From Cardiobacteriaceae bacterium (lineage in GTDB: Bacteria; Pseudomonadota; Gammaproteobacteria; Cardiobacteriales; Cardiobacteriaceae), in NCBI GenBank assembly GCA_017484165.1, contig JAFUTP010000068.1:1-45045 (forward strand): a stretch of DNA of 45,045 bases, written 5' to 3'. This document shows, one piece after another, positions 34,131 through 43,672 of the stretch. The number at the start of each line of letters is the position of its first letter. Within the stretch, counting starts at the first letter, position 1. Under the pieces are notes generated by a model. The model made no database searches. It saw nothing but the letters and a program-made list of their open reading frames with translations, and had not been told where the DNA came from. Position numbers and translations under genes: made by a program.

Positions 34131-34658
34131 ATGAGTAACGAAATTGGTTTATTTTATGGTTCGACTACTGGAATGACAGAAGATATCGCAACTCGCATCG
34201 GACAAATTGCTAGCGAAAAATATTCCGTCGATTTAACCCCGATAAATATTGCAGATTTAGATAACCCTAACGATATCTTTTTATATAACAAACTGATTAT
34301 CGGAACTCCAACTTGGAATTACGGCGAGCATCAAGACGATTGGGAAATAATCCTGCCAAAATTATCCGAAACCGATTTAACAGGCAAAACTATCGCTTTA
34401 TTTGGGCTCGGGGATCAAGTCGGCTATCCTGAATATTATGTTGATGCGATGGGAATGATTTGGGAGCAATTCAAAAGTCAGGGCGCGACATTTATCGGTG
34501 AATGGTCAGTTGAAGGCTATGAATTTACGCAATCCAAAGCACTTTTAGACGACAAACATTTCATCGGTTTAGTCATCGATGAAGATTGCCAACCAGAATT
34601 ATCTGATGCAAGAATCGATGAATGGTTAGCAGGCATTTTGCCGAAACTACAAGCTTAA
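34131..34658 (+). CDS. Long-chain flavodoxin
   Basis: This 175-residue FMN electron carrier has the phosphate-binding loop GSTTGMTE (residues 10-17), the conserved TPTWNYGEHQDDWE and the aromatic-bearing 90s loop FGLGDQVGYPEYYVDAMG. The long-chain insertion is present. Flavodoxins of this type feed reductive enzymes such as radical-SAM and methionine synthase systems, which could relate to the neighbouring folate gene folD (inference). GGAG precedes the ATG. It could be FldA or FldB; I do not assign. Confidence 0.93.
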   Translation: MSNEIGLFYGSTTGMTEDIATRIGQIASEKYSVDLTPINIADLDNPNDIFLYNKLIIGTPTWNYGEHQDDWEIILPKLSETDLTGKTIALFGLGDQVGYPEYYVDAMGMIWEQFKSQGATFIGEWSVEGYEFTQSKALLDDKHFIGLVIDEDCQPELSDARIDEWLAGILPKLQA

Positions 34659-34678
34659 TTTTTTCACATTTTTATTCC

Positions 34679-34716
34679 AATTAACGCATAATTAAAGTTA
34701 TGCGTTAATTTTATTT
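34679..34716 (+). terminator. Terminator of folD-flavodoxin, abutting the next gene
   Basis: A 13-base arm AATTAACGCATAA pairs with TTATGCGTTAATT (34698-34710) around TTAAAG, with a T-rich tail ending four bases before the next ATG at 34720. Confidence 0.8.
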
Positions 34717-34719
34717 CAT

Positions 34720-36273
34720 ATGAAACATTGCAAATTTTTCCTAATATTTTTGTCATTTTTTACGGCTATCAATGCTTATTCCTATCGCTTTATTGATAAC
34801 CTTGAAGCAGTAAAAGAAGCAAATATTCAAGAGCAAAAATACCGTAATTTTTACAACGACTGGAATAAGTTTTTTGCCAATTTATTCCGTGGTAGTAAAA
34901 ACTGGCTGGTAATTCCGAATATTTATAACGCGGAATATAACTATGCTGGCAAAAACGCCGATGCGGTCAATTTCCTGCATTTACAATTTTCCCAGCATAT
35001 GAACGAGCTTTCTCTGGCATTTGAGGATAGCTTTATTTATTCAGGAAAGTTAGGAAAAAATCAAAAAAATATTCAAAAAAACGGCATTATCAAAAGCAAA
35101 CTTCACTTAAAAGATGCCGAATATGAAAAATTTGAGCAAGAAACCGAGTTTTATGTCGATAATTTTGTTGAAAGCAAAATATCGCTGCGCAATTTAGATT
35201 ACAAGCCAGAAGATGCGGATTATCGCGTTTTTTCCGAAGGTTTGGAAAGCCATATCACTTATCCGTATTTAGAAATTGCCAACGATATTTTTCCGTTTCA
35301 GGGAATTTTTCATATCGGTCAGACTTTATTTACCAATAAATATAACTCGGTGAGCATTGCAAGCACGACTATTAAACTACTCAATGATGAAAAAGGAACG
35401 ACGAATATTTTCATCGAACCGATTAGCATTGTCATACCGCATCGCCTGCATTTATCGGCGGATAATTTTACCTTTTCCCGCAAACTTGAAGGCGGTAAAA
35501 AATTCGATATTCAAGCCTTCACTTCTAGCTATATTATTAACAATCTTGATTTATATTCAAAGTTCGATAATAAAACAATATCAACATTTTTTAAGCAAAT
35601 TGCTCTAACTAAAACTCTTGCGGAAAATAATGGAAATTACAACTTAACTTACGGCGCGAATATTATTCCAACGACCGACTTATTGAGGATGTTTTTTGAT
35701 ATTTCAGATTTAAGAATTACTAATATTCAATATGACTTGAATTTGAAAAATTTAAGCCCTGATTTTTTAACTCGTTATTACGATTTTCACGAAGAATCCC
35801 GTTTATTTAACCCCGATGATTTTGAAGATAGCGAAACGGAAGAATTTGCCCTCAAACTCAAAGATTATAAAATTTCGGCTCTGGTCTATGTAAGAGATTT
35901 ACTTACATATCTATCAGAAAACCCAGCGCATTTTAATTTAATACTTGACATTGCAGGAATTAACAATGCCGTGCAGTTTATGTTTAATATCGAATTAAAT
36001 AATAATTTAAGCGAAAAAGAATTGCGCTATTTTGTAGATAGAGATACTGAAAAAATGACAGAACTAGCGCAGAAAAAAATTACTCTTACAGGTGATATTT
36101 TTATAAGTAAGGAAATATTTCAAAATCACCCATTATTAAAGAAAGAAATATTATTACTTGCAGATAATAAATTAAGCGAAAAAGACGGTAAATATATCAT
36201 TCATTTTGAACATAAAAAAGCAGTTTTACCGAAAAAGGTAAATAATCTTAAAATACAAGAATATTTGCAATAA
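34720..36273 (+). CDS. Exported YdgA/DUF945-like protein, paralogue C
   Basis: The 517-residue protein starts with a signal peptide (MKHCKFFLIFLSFFTAINA, cut before YSYR). It is a divergent third member of the family at 27611 and 29223: EQKYRNFYNDWNKF, GIIKSKLHLKD, DIFPFQGIFHIG, IIPTTDLLRMFFDISDLRI, NNLSEKELRYFVD and the closing KDGKYIIHFEHKKAVLPKK line up in order. The initiation region is odd: the preceding terminator ends four bases before the ATG and no ribosome binding site is visible, so translation may be weak. It is on the opposite strand from the other two copies. Confidence 0.65.
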   Translation: MKHCKFFLIFLSFFTAINAYSYRFIDNLEAVKEANIQEQKYRNFYNDWNKFFANLFRGSKNWLVIPNIYNAEYNYAGKNADAVNFLHLQFSQHMNELSLAFEDSFIYSGKLGKNQKNIQKNGIIKSKLHLKDAEYEKFEQETEFYVDNFVESKISLRNLDYKPEDADYRVFSEGLESHITYPYLEIANDIFPFQGIFHIGQTLFTNKYNSVSIASTTIKLLNDEKGTTNIFIEPISIVIPHRLHLSADNFTFSRKLEGGKKFDIQAFTSSYIINNLDLYSKFDNKTISTFFKQIALTKTLAENNGNYNLTYGANIIPTTDLLRMFFDISDLRITNIQYDLNLKNLSPDFLTRYYDFHEESRLFNPDDFEDSETEEFALKLKDYKISALVYVRDLLTYLSENPAHFNLILDIAGINNAVQFMFNIELNNNLSEKELRYFVDRDTEKMTELAQKKITLTGDIFISKEIFQNHPLLKKEILLLADNKLSEKDGKYIIHFEHKKAVLPKKVNNLKIQEYLQ

Positions 36274-36312
36274 GCTAAACGGAATATTTATTAACTATTT
36301 TTGGAGATTTCA

Positions 36313-37596
36313 ATGCAAGAGAAAGTTTATCAACAGAAAACTAATAACGAACTTATTTTGGTATTAGTTTTATCGGCTTTAATGGCTTTTGCCTCGCTTT
36401 CTACCGACTTTTATCTCCCCGCCCTGCCCTTGATGAGCGAAAGTTTATTCGGCAATGCTGAATTAACCGTCGGGGGATTTTTATTCGGATATGCACTGGG
36501 GCAATTATTTTGGGGGGGTATTAGCGATAAATTTGGCAGGAAACCGCCTTTATTTTTTGCCCTCTTCATCTTTATTATTGGCTCTGTTGCATGTGCAGAA
36601 TCTCAGAGTATTAGTGAAATCGTATCTTGGCGAGTGGTGCAAGCAATAGGTGCAAGTTGCGCTCCCGTAACCGCAAGAGCGATTGTGCGCGACCTGTTCG
36701 ATAAACAAGCAGCCGCTACGGTATTTTCAACTTTAACAATGATTATGACGATTGTGCCAATTACCGCACCGTTAATCGGCGGTTGGATTTTGCATCTGAC
36801 GGTATGGAATTCATTGTTTATGTTTCTTGCTTTGATTGGTTTTGTGATGATATTCTCTATTTGTTTTATAACCGAATCCTTACCGCAAGAAATTCGCACT
36901 CCTGTCAAATTTTCTCGCACCTTTTCGTCTTATAAACCACTACTCTTAAACTATAATTTTATGCGTTATGCCTTTTGTTTTGGCTTTTATTACACAGGTA
37001 TTTTCGCTTTTATCATAGCTTCACCCTTTGTATATAAAACATTCGGTATTGATGCTCAACATTATGGTTATTTATTTGCATTAAATATCTTCGGTGTTAT
37101 GGCAATGTCAGCCTTGAATAAGCAATTATTAAAGGTCTTAAATACCCAACAAATATTAACTACTGCGATTATTACCATTAGCGTTGCGGCAGTTATTTTG
37201 GCGATTGGAACTCTGCGTAATTTTGCTGGTTTATGGTTTATTGTCGGCTTGATTTTTATTATTTTTTCAGCCAACGGCGTGATTGCCGCATGTTGCACCG
37301 CTAATGCTCTACATCAAGTTAGTCCGCAGCAGGCAGGTTCTGCCTCAGCAATTCTAGGTGCTTTGCAATATGTTGGCGGTGTACCTGCTTCACTTTGTTT
37401 AACTCTTTTCGGTAATTCAGCTGCCGCGATGGGAGTTTTAATTTGCTTATTTTCACTACTCTCTTTATTCTGTATTTTGAAACAAACTGCACCCAAAATG
37501 CCGAAAATTTTCAAAAAGAAAACCAATAAAAAAGAAAATAACGGTGAAAATAAAACAGAAAATAAACCAGAAAATAATGAGCACATAAAAGCATAA
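36313..37596 (+). CDS. Bcr/CflA-family drug exporter
   Basis: This 427-residue, 12-helix MFS protein has the Bcr/CflA N-terminal signature (STDFYLPALPLM), motif A (GGISDKFGRKPPLF) and motif C-like ITAPLIGGWIL. Members export chloramphenicol, bicyclomycin or related compounds; the substrate here is unknown. I choose ATG 36313 because GGAG lies six bases before it; TTG 36301 overlaps that site. The C-terminus is a Lys/Asn/Glu-rich polar tail (from about residue 400), compositionally like the low-complexity tails of the DksA and helicase genes. A strong terminator follows. Confidence 0.9.
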   Translation: MQEKVYQQKTNNELILVLVLSALMAFASLSTDFYLPALPLMSESLFGNAELTVGGFLFGYALGQLFWGGISDKFGRKPPLFFALFIFIIGSVACAESQSISEIVSWRVVQAIGASCAPVTARAIVRDLFDKQAAATVFSTLTMIMTIVPITAPLIGGWILHLTVWNSLFMFLALIGFVMIFSICFITESLPQEIRTPVKFSRTFSSYKPLLLNYNFMRYAFCFGFYYTGIFAFIIASPFVYKTFGIDAQHYGYLFALNIFGVMAMSALNKQLLKVLNTQQILTTAIITISVAAVILAIGTLRNFAGLWFIVGLIFIIFSANGVIAACCTANALHQVSPQQAGSASAILGALQYVGGVPASLCLTLFGNSAAAMGVLICLFSLLSLFCILKQTAPKMPKIFKKKTNKKENNGENKTENKPENNEHIKA

Positions 37597-37608
37597 ATTA
37601 AACAATTC

Positions 37609-37651
37609 AATACCTTCATTGCAAATTAAAGCTGCAATGAAGGTATTTTTT
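37609..37651 (+). terminator. Rho-independent terminator of the Bcr/CflA gene
   Basis: A 13-pair stem, TACCTTCATTGCA (37611-37623) with TGCAATGAAGGTA (37633-37645), is followed by six T. Confidence 0.9.
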
Positions 37652-37670
37652 ATAAATAGGAATTTATGAT

Positions 37671-37820
37671 ATGAAAAAATCAACCGCCTTAATCATCATA
37701 TCTTTAATTACCGCTGTTATCTTGGTAATTGTTGCCGTGCTTTTAATGCGCATGCAAATCCGCGAAGCGAGTAACCCGCAAGCAGTGATTATTTCACAGT
37801 CTTTTAATCAAAATGTTTAA
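37671..37820 (+). CDS. 49-residue membrane peptide overlapping miaA
   Basis: The short ORF begins MKKSTALIIISLITAVILVI, a single membrane-spanning segment or uncleaved signal anchor (residues 5-27), followed by a short polar C-terminus ending in SFNQNV. AGGAA lies eight bases before the ATG. Its last eight bases overlap the miaA start (ATG 37813), and miaA has no ribosome binding site of its own outside this ORF, so the two are probably translationally coupled. I do not recognise a family. It follows a strong terminator, so a promoter for both genes must lie in the few bases between. Confidence 0.6.
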   Translation: MKKSTALIIISLITAVILVIVAVLLMRMQIREASNPQAVIISQSFNQNV

Positions 37821-38799
37821 CTCTTCGGCTCATTTCCCGATTATTTGTTTGCTCGGTCCAACCGCAATTGGTAAATCGCAATTAGCATTTAATTTAACGG
37901 ATTTGTTGCAGGATAAATTCAAATTAAAAACTCGAATAATTAGCGTCGATGCCGCGCAAGTTTATAAATATATGGATATCGGCACGGCAAAGCCCGATTT
38001 TATAACTCAAAAGAAATATCCACATCATCTCATCAATCTCATCGAACCCGAAGAGAATTTCTCCGCTGCCGATTTTGCGCGTCTTGCTAATATTGAAATT
38101 ACAGAAGCTGATAAAAACGGGGAAATTCCACTAATGGTCGGCGGAACTATGATGTATTTTTCTTTGTTTTTTTGTGGAATGAATAATTTACCCGCCTCAA
38201 ATCCCGAACTACGGCAAAAATTAGAAGCAGAATTCGCAGTCGATGGCGGCAATAATCTTTATCAAAAATTGCTAGCACAAGACCCAAAAATTGCGCAAAA
38301 AATAAATCCACATGACCGTCAAAGAATTTTGCGTTTTTCCGAACTCATTTTGCTTAGCAATAAAACTCCTTCTGAACTTTTTGCTGCGGAAAAAGCAATT
38401 TCGCATGAGCACAGTCGGGCAATTTTTTTCGCATGCAATTGTGATAGAGCTGATTTACATGAGAGAATTTTAGAGCGCTTGCAGGCAATGTTTGCCGCAG
38501 GTTTTATCGAGGAAGTAACAGAATTATATCATCGTCCCAACTTAACCGCTGAACACTCTTCTATGCGTTCAGTCGGTTATCGGCAAATATGGCAATTTTT
38601 AGACGGAAAAATTGATAAAAAAACTGCCGAAGAACAAACTCTTTTTGCAACAAGACAACTTGCAAAACGGCAAATTACATGGCTTAATAATAATTTACGC
38701 AAAAATTTACCCGAAATGACTTATATCAATCCACTCGATAAATATGAAATTGCAAAATTTGAAAAAAATATTTGTAATTTGCTGGAAAATTGGAAATAA
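37813..38799 (+). CDS. miaA: tRNA dimethylallyltransferase
   Basis: MiaA adds the isopentenyl group to A37 of tRNAs reading UNN codons, including the tRNA-Leu(UAA) encoded in this window. The P-loop is GPTAIGKSQ (from residue 15). The next motif reads VDAAQVYKYMDIGTAKP, with Ala where most members have Ser. The DDL-type region and SMRSVGYRQIWQFL are present. The 328 residues are slightly longer than usual. It overlaps the upstream membrane peptide by eight bases and precedes thiE by two. Confidence 0.94.
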   Translation: MFNSSAHFPIICLLGPTAIGKSQLAFNLTDLLQDKFKLKTRIISVDAAQVYKYMDIGTAKPDFITQKKYPHHLINLIEPEENFSAADFARLANIEITEADKNGEIPLMVGGTMMYFSLFFCGMNNLPASNPELRQKLEAEFAVDGGNNLYQKLLAQDPKIAQKINPHDRQRILRFSELILLSNKTPSELFAAEKAISHEHSRAIFFACNCDRADLHERILERLQAMFAAGFIEEVTELYHRPNLTAEHSSMRSVGYRQIWQFLDGKIDKKTAEEQTLFATRQLAKRQITWLNNNLRKNLPEMTYINPLDKYEIAKFEKNICNLLENWK

Positions 38800-38801
38800 A
38801 C

Positions 38802-39452
38802 ATGTTTAAGAAAGAATATTTAAGACTATATTTCATCGCTGGAACGCAAGATTTTTCCGATAAAAAAAATCCAACATCAGCACTTTATCAATGCCTTGAA
38901 CAAGCTTTAATTTCTGGAATAACATGCTTTCAATTTCGTGAAAAAGGGGAAAAATCTTTGTCGGATAGCAGAGAAATTTTTACTGTCGCTCTACAATGCC
39001 GAAATTTATGCGCTCAATACAATGTGCCGTTTGTAGTCGATGATAATCTGGATTTAGCATGTAAAGTGCAAGCAGACGGAATTCATATCGGACAAAAAGA
39101 TAATTTTTTAGCAGTTATCGAAACAGTGCAAAAAGAAAAACTTGATTTATTCATCGGACTTTCGGTAAATACCGTCGAACAAGCATTACAAGCAGCCAAC
39201 TTAGCAGTGAATTATTTAGGCGTAGGAGCAATTTTTACTACAACTTCCAAATCAGATGCAACACAAGCAAAAGGAGTGGAATTTTTACTAGAAATAAAAT
39301 CTAATATAAACACTAAACCAATAGTTGCAATCGGTGGCATAAACGAAGAAAATTGCCAATTAGTTCGCGCCACAAACTGCGACGGCATCGCGGTAATTTC
39401 CGCAATTAGCAAAAGCAAAGATGTGCAAAAAACAGTGCGAAGATTGTTATAA
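38802..39452 (+). CDS. thiE: Thiamine-phosphate synthase
   Basis: ThiE joins the pyrimidine and thiazole moieties to form thiamine phosphate. The TIM-barrel blocks are typical: FQFREKG, VVDDNLDLACKVQADGIHIG, YLGVGAIFTTTSK and VAIGGINEENC then GIAVISAI. The 216 residues match the family. I start at ATG 38802, two bases after the miaA stop; the in-frame TTG at 38790 lies inside miaA. No other thiamine genes are nearby. It is the last gene before the restriction-modification island. Confidence 0.92.
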   Translation: MFKKEYLRLYFIAGTQDFSDKKNPTSALYQCLEQALISGITCFQFREKGEKSLSDSREIFTVALQCRNLCAQYNVPFVVDDNLDLACKVQADGIHIGQKDNFLAVIETVQKEKLDLFIGLSVNTVEQALQAANLAVNYLGVGAIFTTTSKSDATQAKGVEFLLEIKSNINTKPIVAIGGINEENCQLVRATNCDGIAVISAISKSKDVQKTVRRLL

Positions 39453-39499
39453 TTTATTCAATACTTTTTTATATATTTACTACAATTACAAAAAGGCAA

Positions 39500-42400
39500 A
39501 TGATGATTACAATATCAAATTTAAGAGAAACTCTCGCTTGTATGGGCTTTTGCGAGAGAGAGAGAGAGAGAGAGTAACGAGAGCGAAATTTGGGAAAAGA
39601 AATTCCAAAAGCACTCTTGCAAAATAGAAGTTGATTTTACAAACGGCAAGATAAAATATCCAAGCGATTTAAAATACGGCGACACAACTACGCAAAATTT
39701 TGATAAACCCGAAAATTTCGTTGTTTTAGAGTGTGTCGATAGACTTTTAAGCTTAGGTTATAAAAGCAAAAATATAGAACTTGAACCAAAATGGAAGCTA
39801 GGACACGAAAGTAAAGCTAGCGGTAAAGCCGACATTATCATAAAAGACGAGAGCGAAAAAATCTATCTTATCATCGAGTGCAAGACTTTTGGCGCAGAAT
39901 ACGATAAAGAAAAATCAAATATGCACCGAGACGGCGGTCAGCTTTTTAGTTATCTACGCCAAGATACAAACGCCAAATTTGTCTGTCTTTATGCAAGTGA
40001 TTTTATAGATAAAAGCGTAAAAAGAGAATATTTTGCCGTAGATATGCGAGATAGCGAAAAAATTCAAACAAACTTGCTTTATAAAAACGCTAATAGCACG
40101 GCTGAAATTTACGAAGTTTGGGCTAAGACTTATGAATTTGACAGTTTTTCAAGCGGTATTTTTGAATACAAACTTACGCCTTATAAAATTCAAGAAATTT
40201 CGCCAAAATTAGAGAATTTGCAAGAATTAGCCCACGACGATATACAGAAAAAATACCACGAATTTGCCACAATTTTACGCCAACACAACATTAGCGGACG
40301 AGAAAATGCCTTTGATAAACTGCTGAATTTATTTTTATGCAAAGTTATCGATGAAAAAATAAATCCCGACAAATTGGAATTTAATTTTCAAGGCAAACGA
40401 TACGATGATATTTATGATTTTTGCGATAGGCTTCAAAGACTTTATCAAATCGGTATGGATAAATTTTTAGATACTAAAATTACCTATGTTTCAAACGACC
40501 AAATTAACAAGGCTTTTCGTTTTGTCAAAAAAGACCCGGATGCTACAAAAGAAAAAATATCACAGCTTTTCACACAGCTTAAATATTACACAAACAACGA
40601 TTTTGCCTTTATCGAAGTCTATAACAAAGAGCTTTTTGAGAAAAATACGCAAATTCTTATCAAAATGGTAAAAATGCTCGAAAATATCCGTCTTACAGGC
40701 TCATCGCATAACCAATTTTTAGGCGATTTGTTTGAAGGCTTTTTAGATAGCGGCGTTAAGCAAAGTGAAGGGCAGTTTTTCACTCCGTTGCCGATAGTCA
40801 AATTTATCATCTCTTCGCTACCGATAAAAGAAATTTTAAACCAAAATGACGAAGTTTTGGCAATCGACTATGCTTGCGGAGCAGGACACTTTCTAAATGA
40901 ATACGCTAACTATATCAGAAATTTCACAAACGGCGACGAAGCCAAACAAAAAGCCTTAGAAAAAGGAATTTACGGCATTGAAAAAGAGACACGACTTGCC
41001 AAAGTCAGCAAAGTTGCCAGTTTTATGTATAATCAAAATATAAATATCTTAGGCAAAGACGCTCTTAGCGATATAAAAGAAATCAAAAACAATAAATTTC
41101 AAATCCTAATAGCAAATCCGCCCTATTCCGTAAAAGGCTTTTTATCCACGCTTACGCAAACCGAGCGAGAAGCTTACGAGCTTTCAAACATTATCGGCGA
41201 AAATTTAGAAACAAACAACGCAATCGAGTGCTTTTTCATAGAAAGAGCTTCACAAATTTTGAGCGAAAACGCAGTCGCAGGTATCATCGTGCCAAGTTCG
41301 CTCATCAACAAAAACGGCGAAATTTACAAAAAAACAAGAGAAATTTTGTTGCGAAATTTCCAAATCATCGCCATTAGCGAGTTTGGAAACAAAACTTTCG
41401 GTCAAACAGGCACAAATACGGTCGTTTTGTTTTTGCGTAAATTTTCGCAAAATCCAAGCCTTTTTGAAAACCTAAAAGCTAGAAGCGAACACATTTTTAA
41501 CGGCGTTTTCAATGATACTTATGACGATAAAAATGACTTAGAAAAATATTGCGAATTTATGGATTATGATTTTGACGAATTTATAAATTTTATCCGCACG
41601 GGCGAATTTATTCAAAATGAAATTTTTGATGAATACAAGGCAAAAATCCAAAAAAGTGGAGCTTACAAAACACTTGCCAAGAAAAAAACTATAACGCAAG
41701 ATGAGCTAGATAAATTTATAAAAGATGAGATTATAGAGACAGAAAAGGAAAAATTTATCTATTTTATGTTGATTCATGAGCAAAAAACGCTTATTAGCAA
41801 ATCCCCAAGCGACAACAAAGAACAAAGCAAATTTTTGGGCTACGAGTGGAGCAATCGCAAAGGAAGCGAGGGCATAAAATATCTAAATCAAACAATTAGC
41901 GATGATGAAGACGAACTAACCGAAAACTCAAAAGCCTTACAAAGCATAAATACGGCACTTTACGACCCAAACGAAAATCCAAACAATGAAAATTCGTTAA
42001 ATCAAGATAAACTAAATTTTTGGATTAGAGAAAATTTCGCCGCCGCAAACGAACATCGTCATTCTGAATTCTCTCGTCATTCTGAGCGAAGCGAAGAAAC
42101 TATTCATTCTAATCGTCATTCTAAGCAAAGCAAAGAATCTCATTATTCTCAACAAAACGAAGCATTCCGTCATTCTGAGAGAAGCGAAGAATCTCACAAT
42201 ATTACACAATCTTTTTTAAATTTACAAAACTCACAAATTTCAAAATTTGCCCGTTTTGTCAATCTGCGAGATTGTATTGATTTCAAAAAAGCCGAATTTG
42301 ACCTAGCCATAAATTTATCGGCACAAAGCAAAATTGAGATTGTGAGTAAATATCCGTTGGTGAAATTGGGCGATACATTGATTTTTATAAAAAATGGCAA

Positions 42401-43439
42401 AAATGTAAATCAGATAAATGAAGTTGGAAAATATAAAGTTTCAAGGATAGAAACCATTGCAAACGCAGTTGTTGATACAAATGCTGTAAAATATACAAAT
42501 AATAAAGTAAAAGATGAAGATTTTTTTGATTACGGAGATATTATATTAAGCCATATAAATAGTTTAAAACATTTAGGAAAAACTGCTATTTTTACTAGTA
42601 ATGAAAAAATTATTCATGGAATAAATATCTTGCGATTAAAACCAAATCGAAAAATAATATTACCGTTTTATTTATTTGCGATAACAAAAATAAACTATTT
42701 TCGCAATGAAGTTTTAGCATATTGTTCAAAAGCAGTTAATCAATCAAGTATAAATATAACAAATTTAAAAAACATAAAAATCCCGCTTCCGCCGCTTGAT
42801 ATTCAAAAACAAATCGTAGATGAGTGCGAAAGCGTGGATAATGAAGTTTTAAATTTAAACAGCGAAATTGCCGAATTTAAAAAACAATCAAACAAATTAT
42901 TAGAAAAAGCATTTGAAAATATTACAAATCAAATCAGCTTAAATTCAAAAGAATTTGAAATAGGTATAGGCAAACGAGTATTGGCAAAACAGATGAACGA
43001 AAATGCTAAAATTCCTGTATATAGTGCAAATGTATTTGAGCCATTTGGTTATATTGATGAATTATTGATTACCGATTTTAGCAAAACTTCTGTTTTATGG
43101 GGAATTGACGGCGACTGGCAAGTTAATACAATTAAGGCAAATTTACCATTTTATCCAACCGACCATTGTGGCGTTTTGCGGGTAAAAAATGGAATAATAA
43201 ACGAAAAATTACTCGCCTATGCACTTGAAATTCAAGGAAGGAAATTTGAATTTTCAAGGTCAAAAAGAGCGTCGATAGATAGAATAAAATCCATAAAAAT
43301 CCCGCTTCCGCCGATAGAAGTGCAAGAGCAAATCGTGGCTGAATTTGAGAAATTAGAAAACGAAATCGCCGTCCGCAAACAAAGACTAGAAGCTCTCAAA
43401 AACGCATATAATGAAATTTTGGATAAGTATTTGAAATAA
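39500..43439 (+). CDS. Phase-variable restriction-modification-specificity fusion (out of frame here)
   Basis: From ATG 39500 (AAGG upstream) the frame runs MMITISNLRETLACMGFC into an (AG)10 tract and stops at 39575-39577. The body lies in another frame, open from the tract to 43439. With 8, 11 or 14 AG units the frames join into 1313 residues (11-unit count). Domains (ON numbering): HsdR_N-like PD-(D/E)xK nuclease with D112, E127 and K129 (IIECK); N6-adenine methyltransferase with DYACGAGHF (457-465) and NPPY (540-543); two HsdS-like target recognition domains, from about 950 and 1150, each ending in LPP-type helices. It is thus a single-chain RMS enzyme, like type IIG systems. An internal ATG at 39921 would give a form lacking the nuclease. 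Codon style is Campylobacter-like, suggesting transfer. Confidence 0.85.
39554..39574 (+). repeat. Dinucleotide (AG)10 phase-variation tract
   Basis: Ten AG units preceded by G, located 54 bases after the start codon. Downstream coding frame is frame 0, the start codon frame 2, so ten units is OFF; 8, 11 or 14 units would be ON. Confidence 0.9.
42056..42197 (+). repeat. In-frame dispersed repeats inside the RMS gene
   Basis: Several copies and variants of CGTCATTCTGAGCGAAGCG-type sequence are translated as RHSERSEE-like peptides (SRHSERSEE, NRHSKQSKE, FRHSERSEES). They lie between the methyltransferase and the first target recognition domain, and resemble the core of the intergenic elements of this window. 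Confidence 0.85.
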
Positions 43440-43516
43440 CACCGCAAGGTGAATTTGCTTCTATTGATTATGATTTTTCACAAAAAACGAAGCAATTTCA
43501 ACTTATTGTTTTATAA
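43427..43516 (+). pseudogene. Possible remnant of a gene tail at the island edge
   Basis: A short open frame without a start, overlapping the RMS stop, reads TPQGEFASIDYDFSQKTKQF onward and ends at TAA 43514-43516. It looks protein-like and could be the tail of a gene cut by the island, but 25-30 residues are too few to be sure. The rest of 43517-43672 shows only AT-rich sequence. Confidence 0.25.
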
Positions 43517-43672
43517 ACAGTTATTCGCTTAAAGAAAAATCCAAGTAAAAATATAATTGCAAACAAAAAATAAGCTAAATTACTATTTTTATTGCATCAA
43601 ACAGAGGCACATATAAAAAATTATTTTTTATTTTTATATACAATTTTCATAAATTTTAAGGAGTTCAAAACA

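Noticed and set aside
36301-36312. TTG start for the Bcr/CflA gene
   Set aside because: The GGAG ribosome site lies within this extension and is properly placed for ATG 36313.
39554-39574. AG tract as simple sequencing error breaking a normal gene
   Set aside because: Cannot be excluded for this read, but a dinucleotide tract at the 5' end of a restriction-modification gene is the classic phase-variation layout, and both flanking frames are intact.
42056-42197. CRISPR-like array of short repeats
   Set aside because: Spacing is irregular, the units are degenerate, the segment is in frame within one protein and no cas genes are present.
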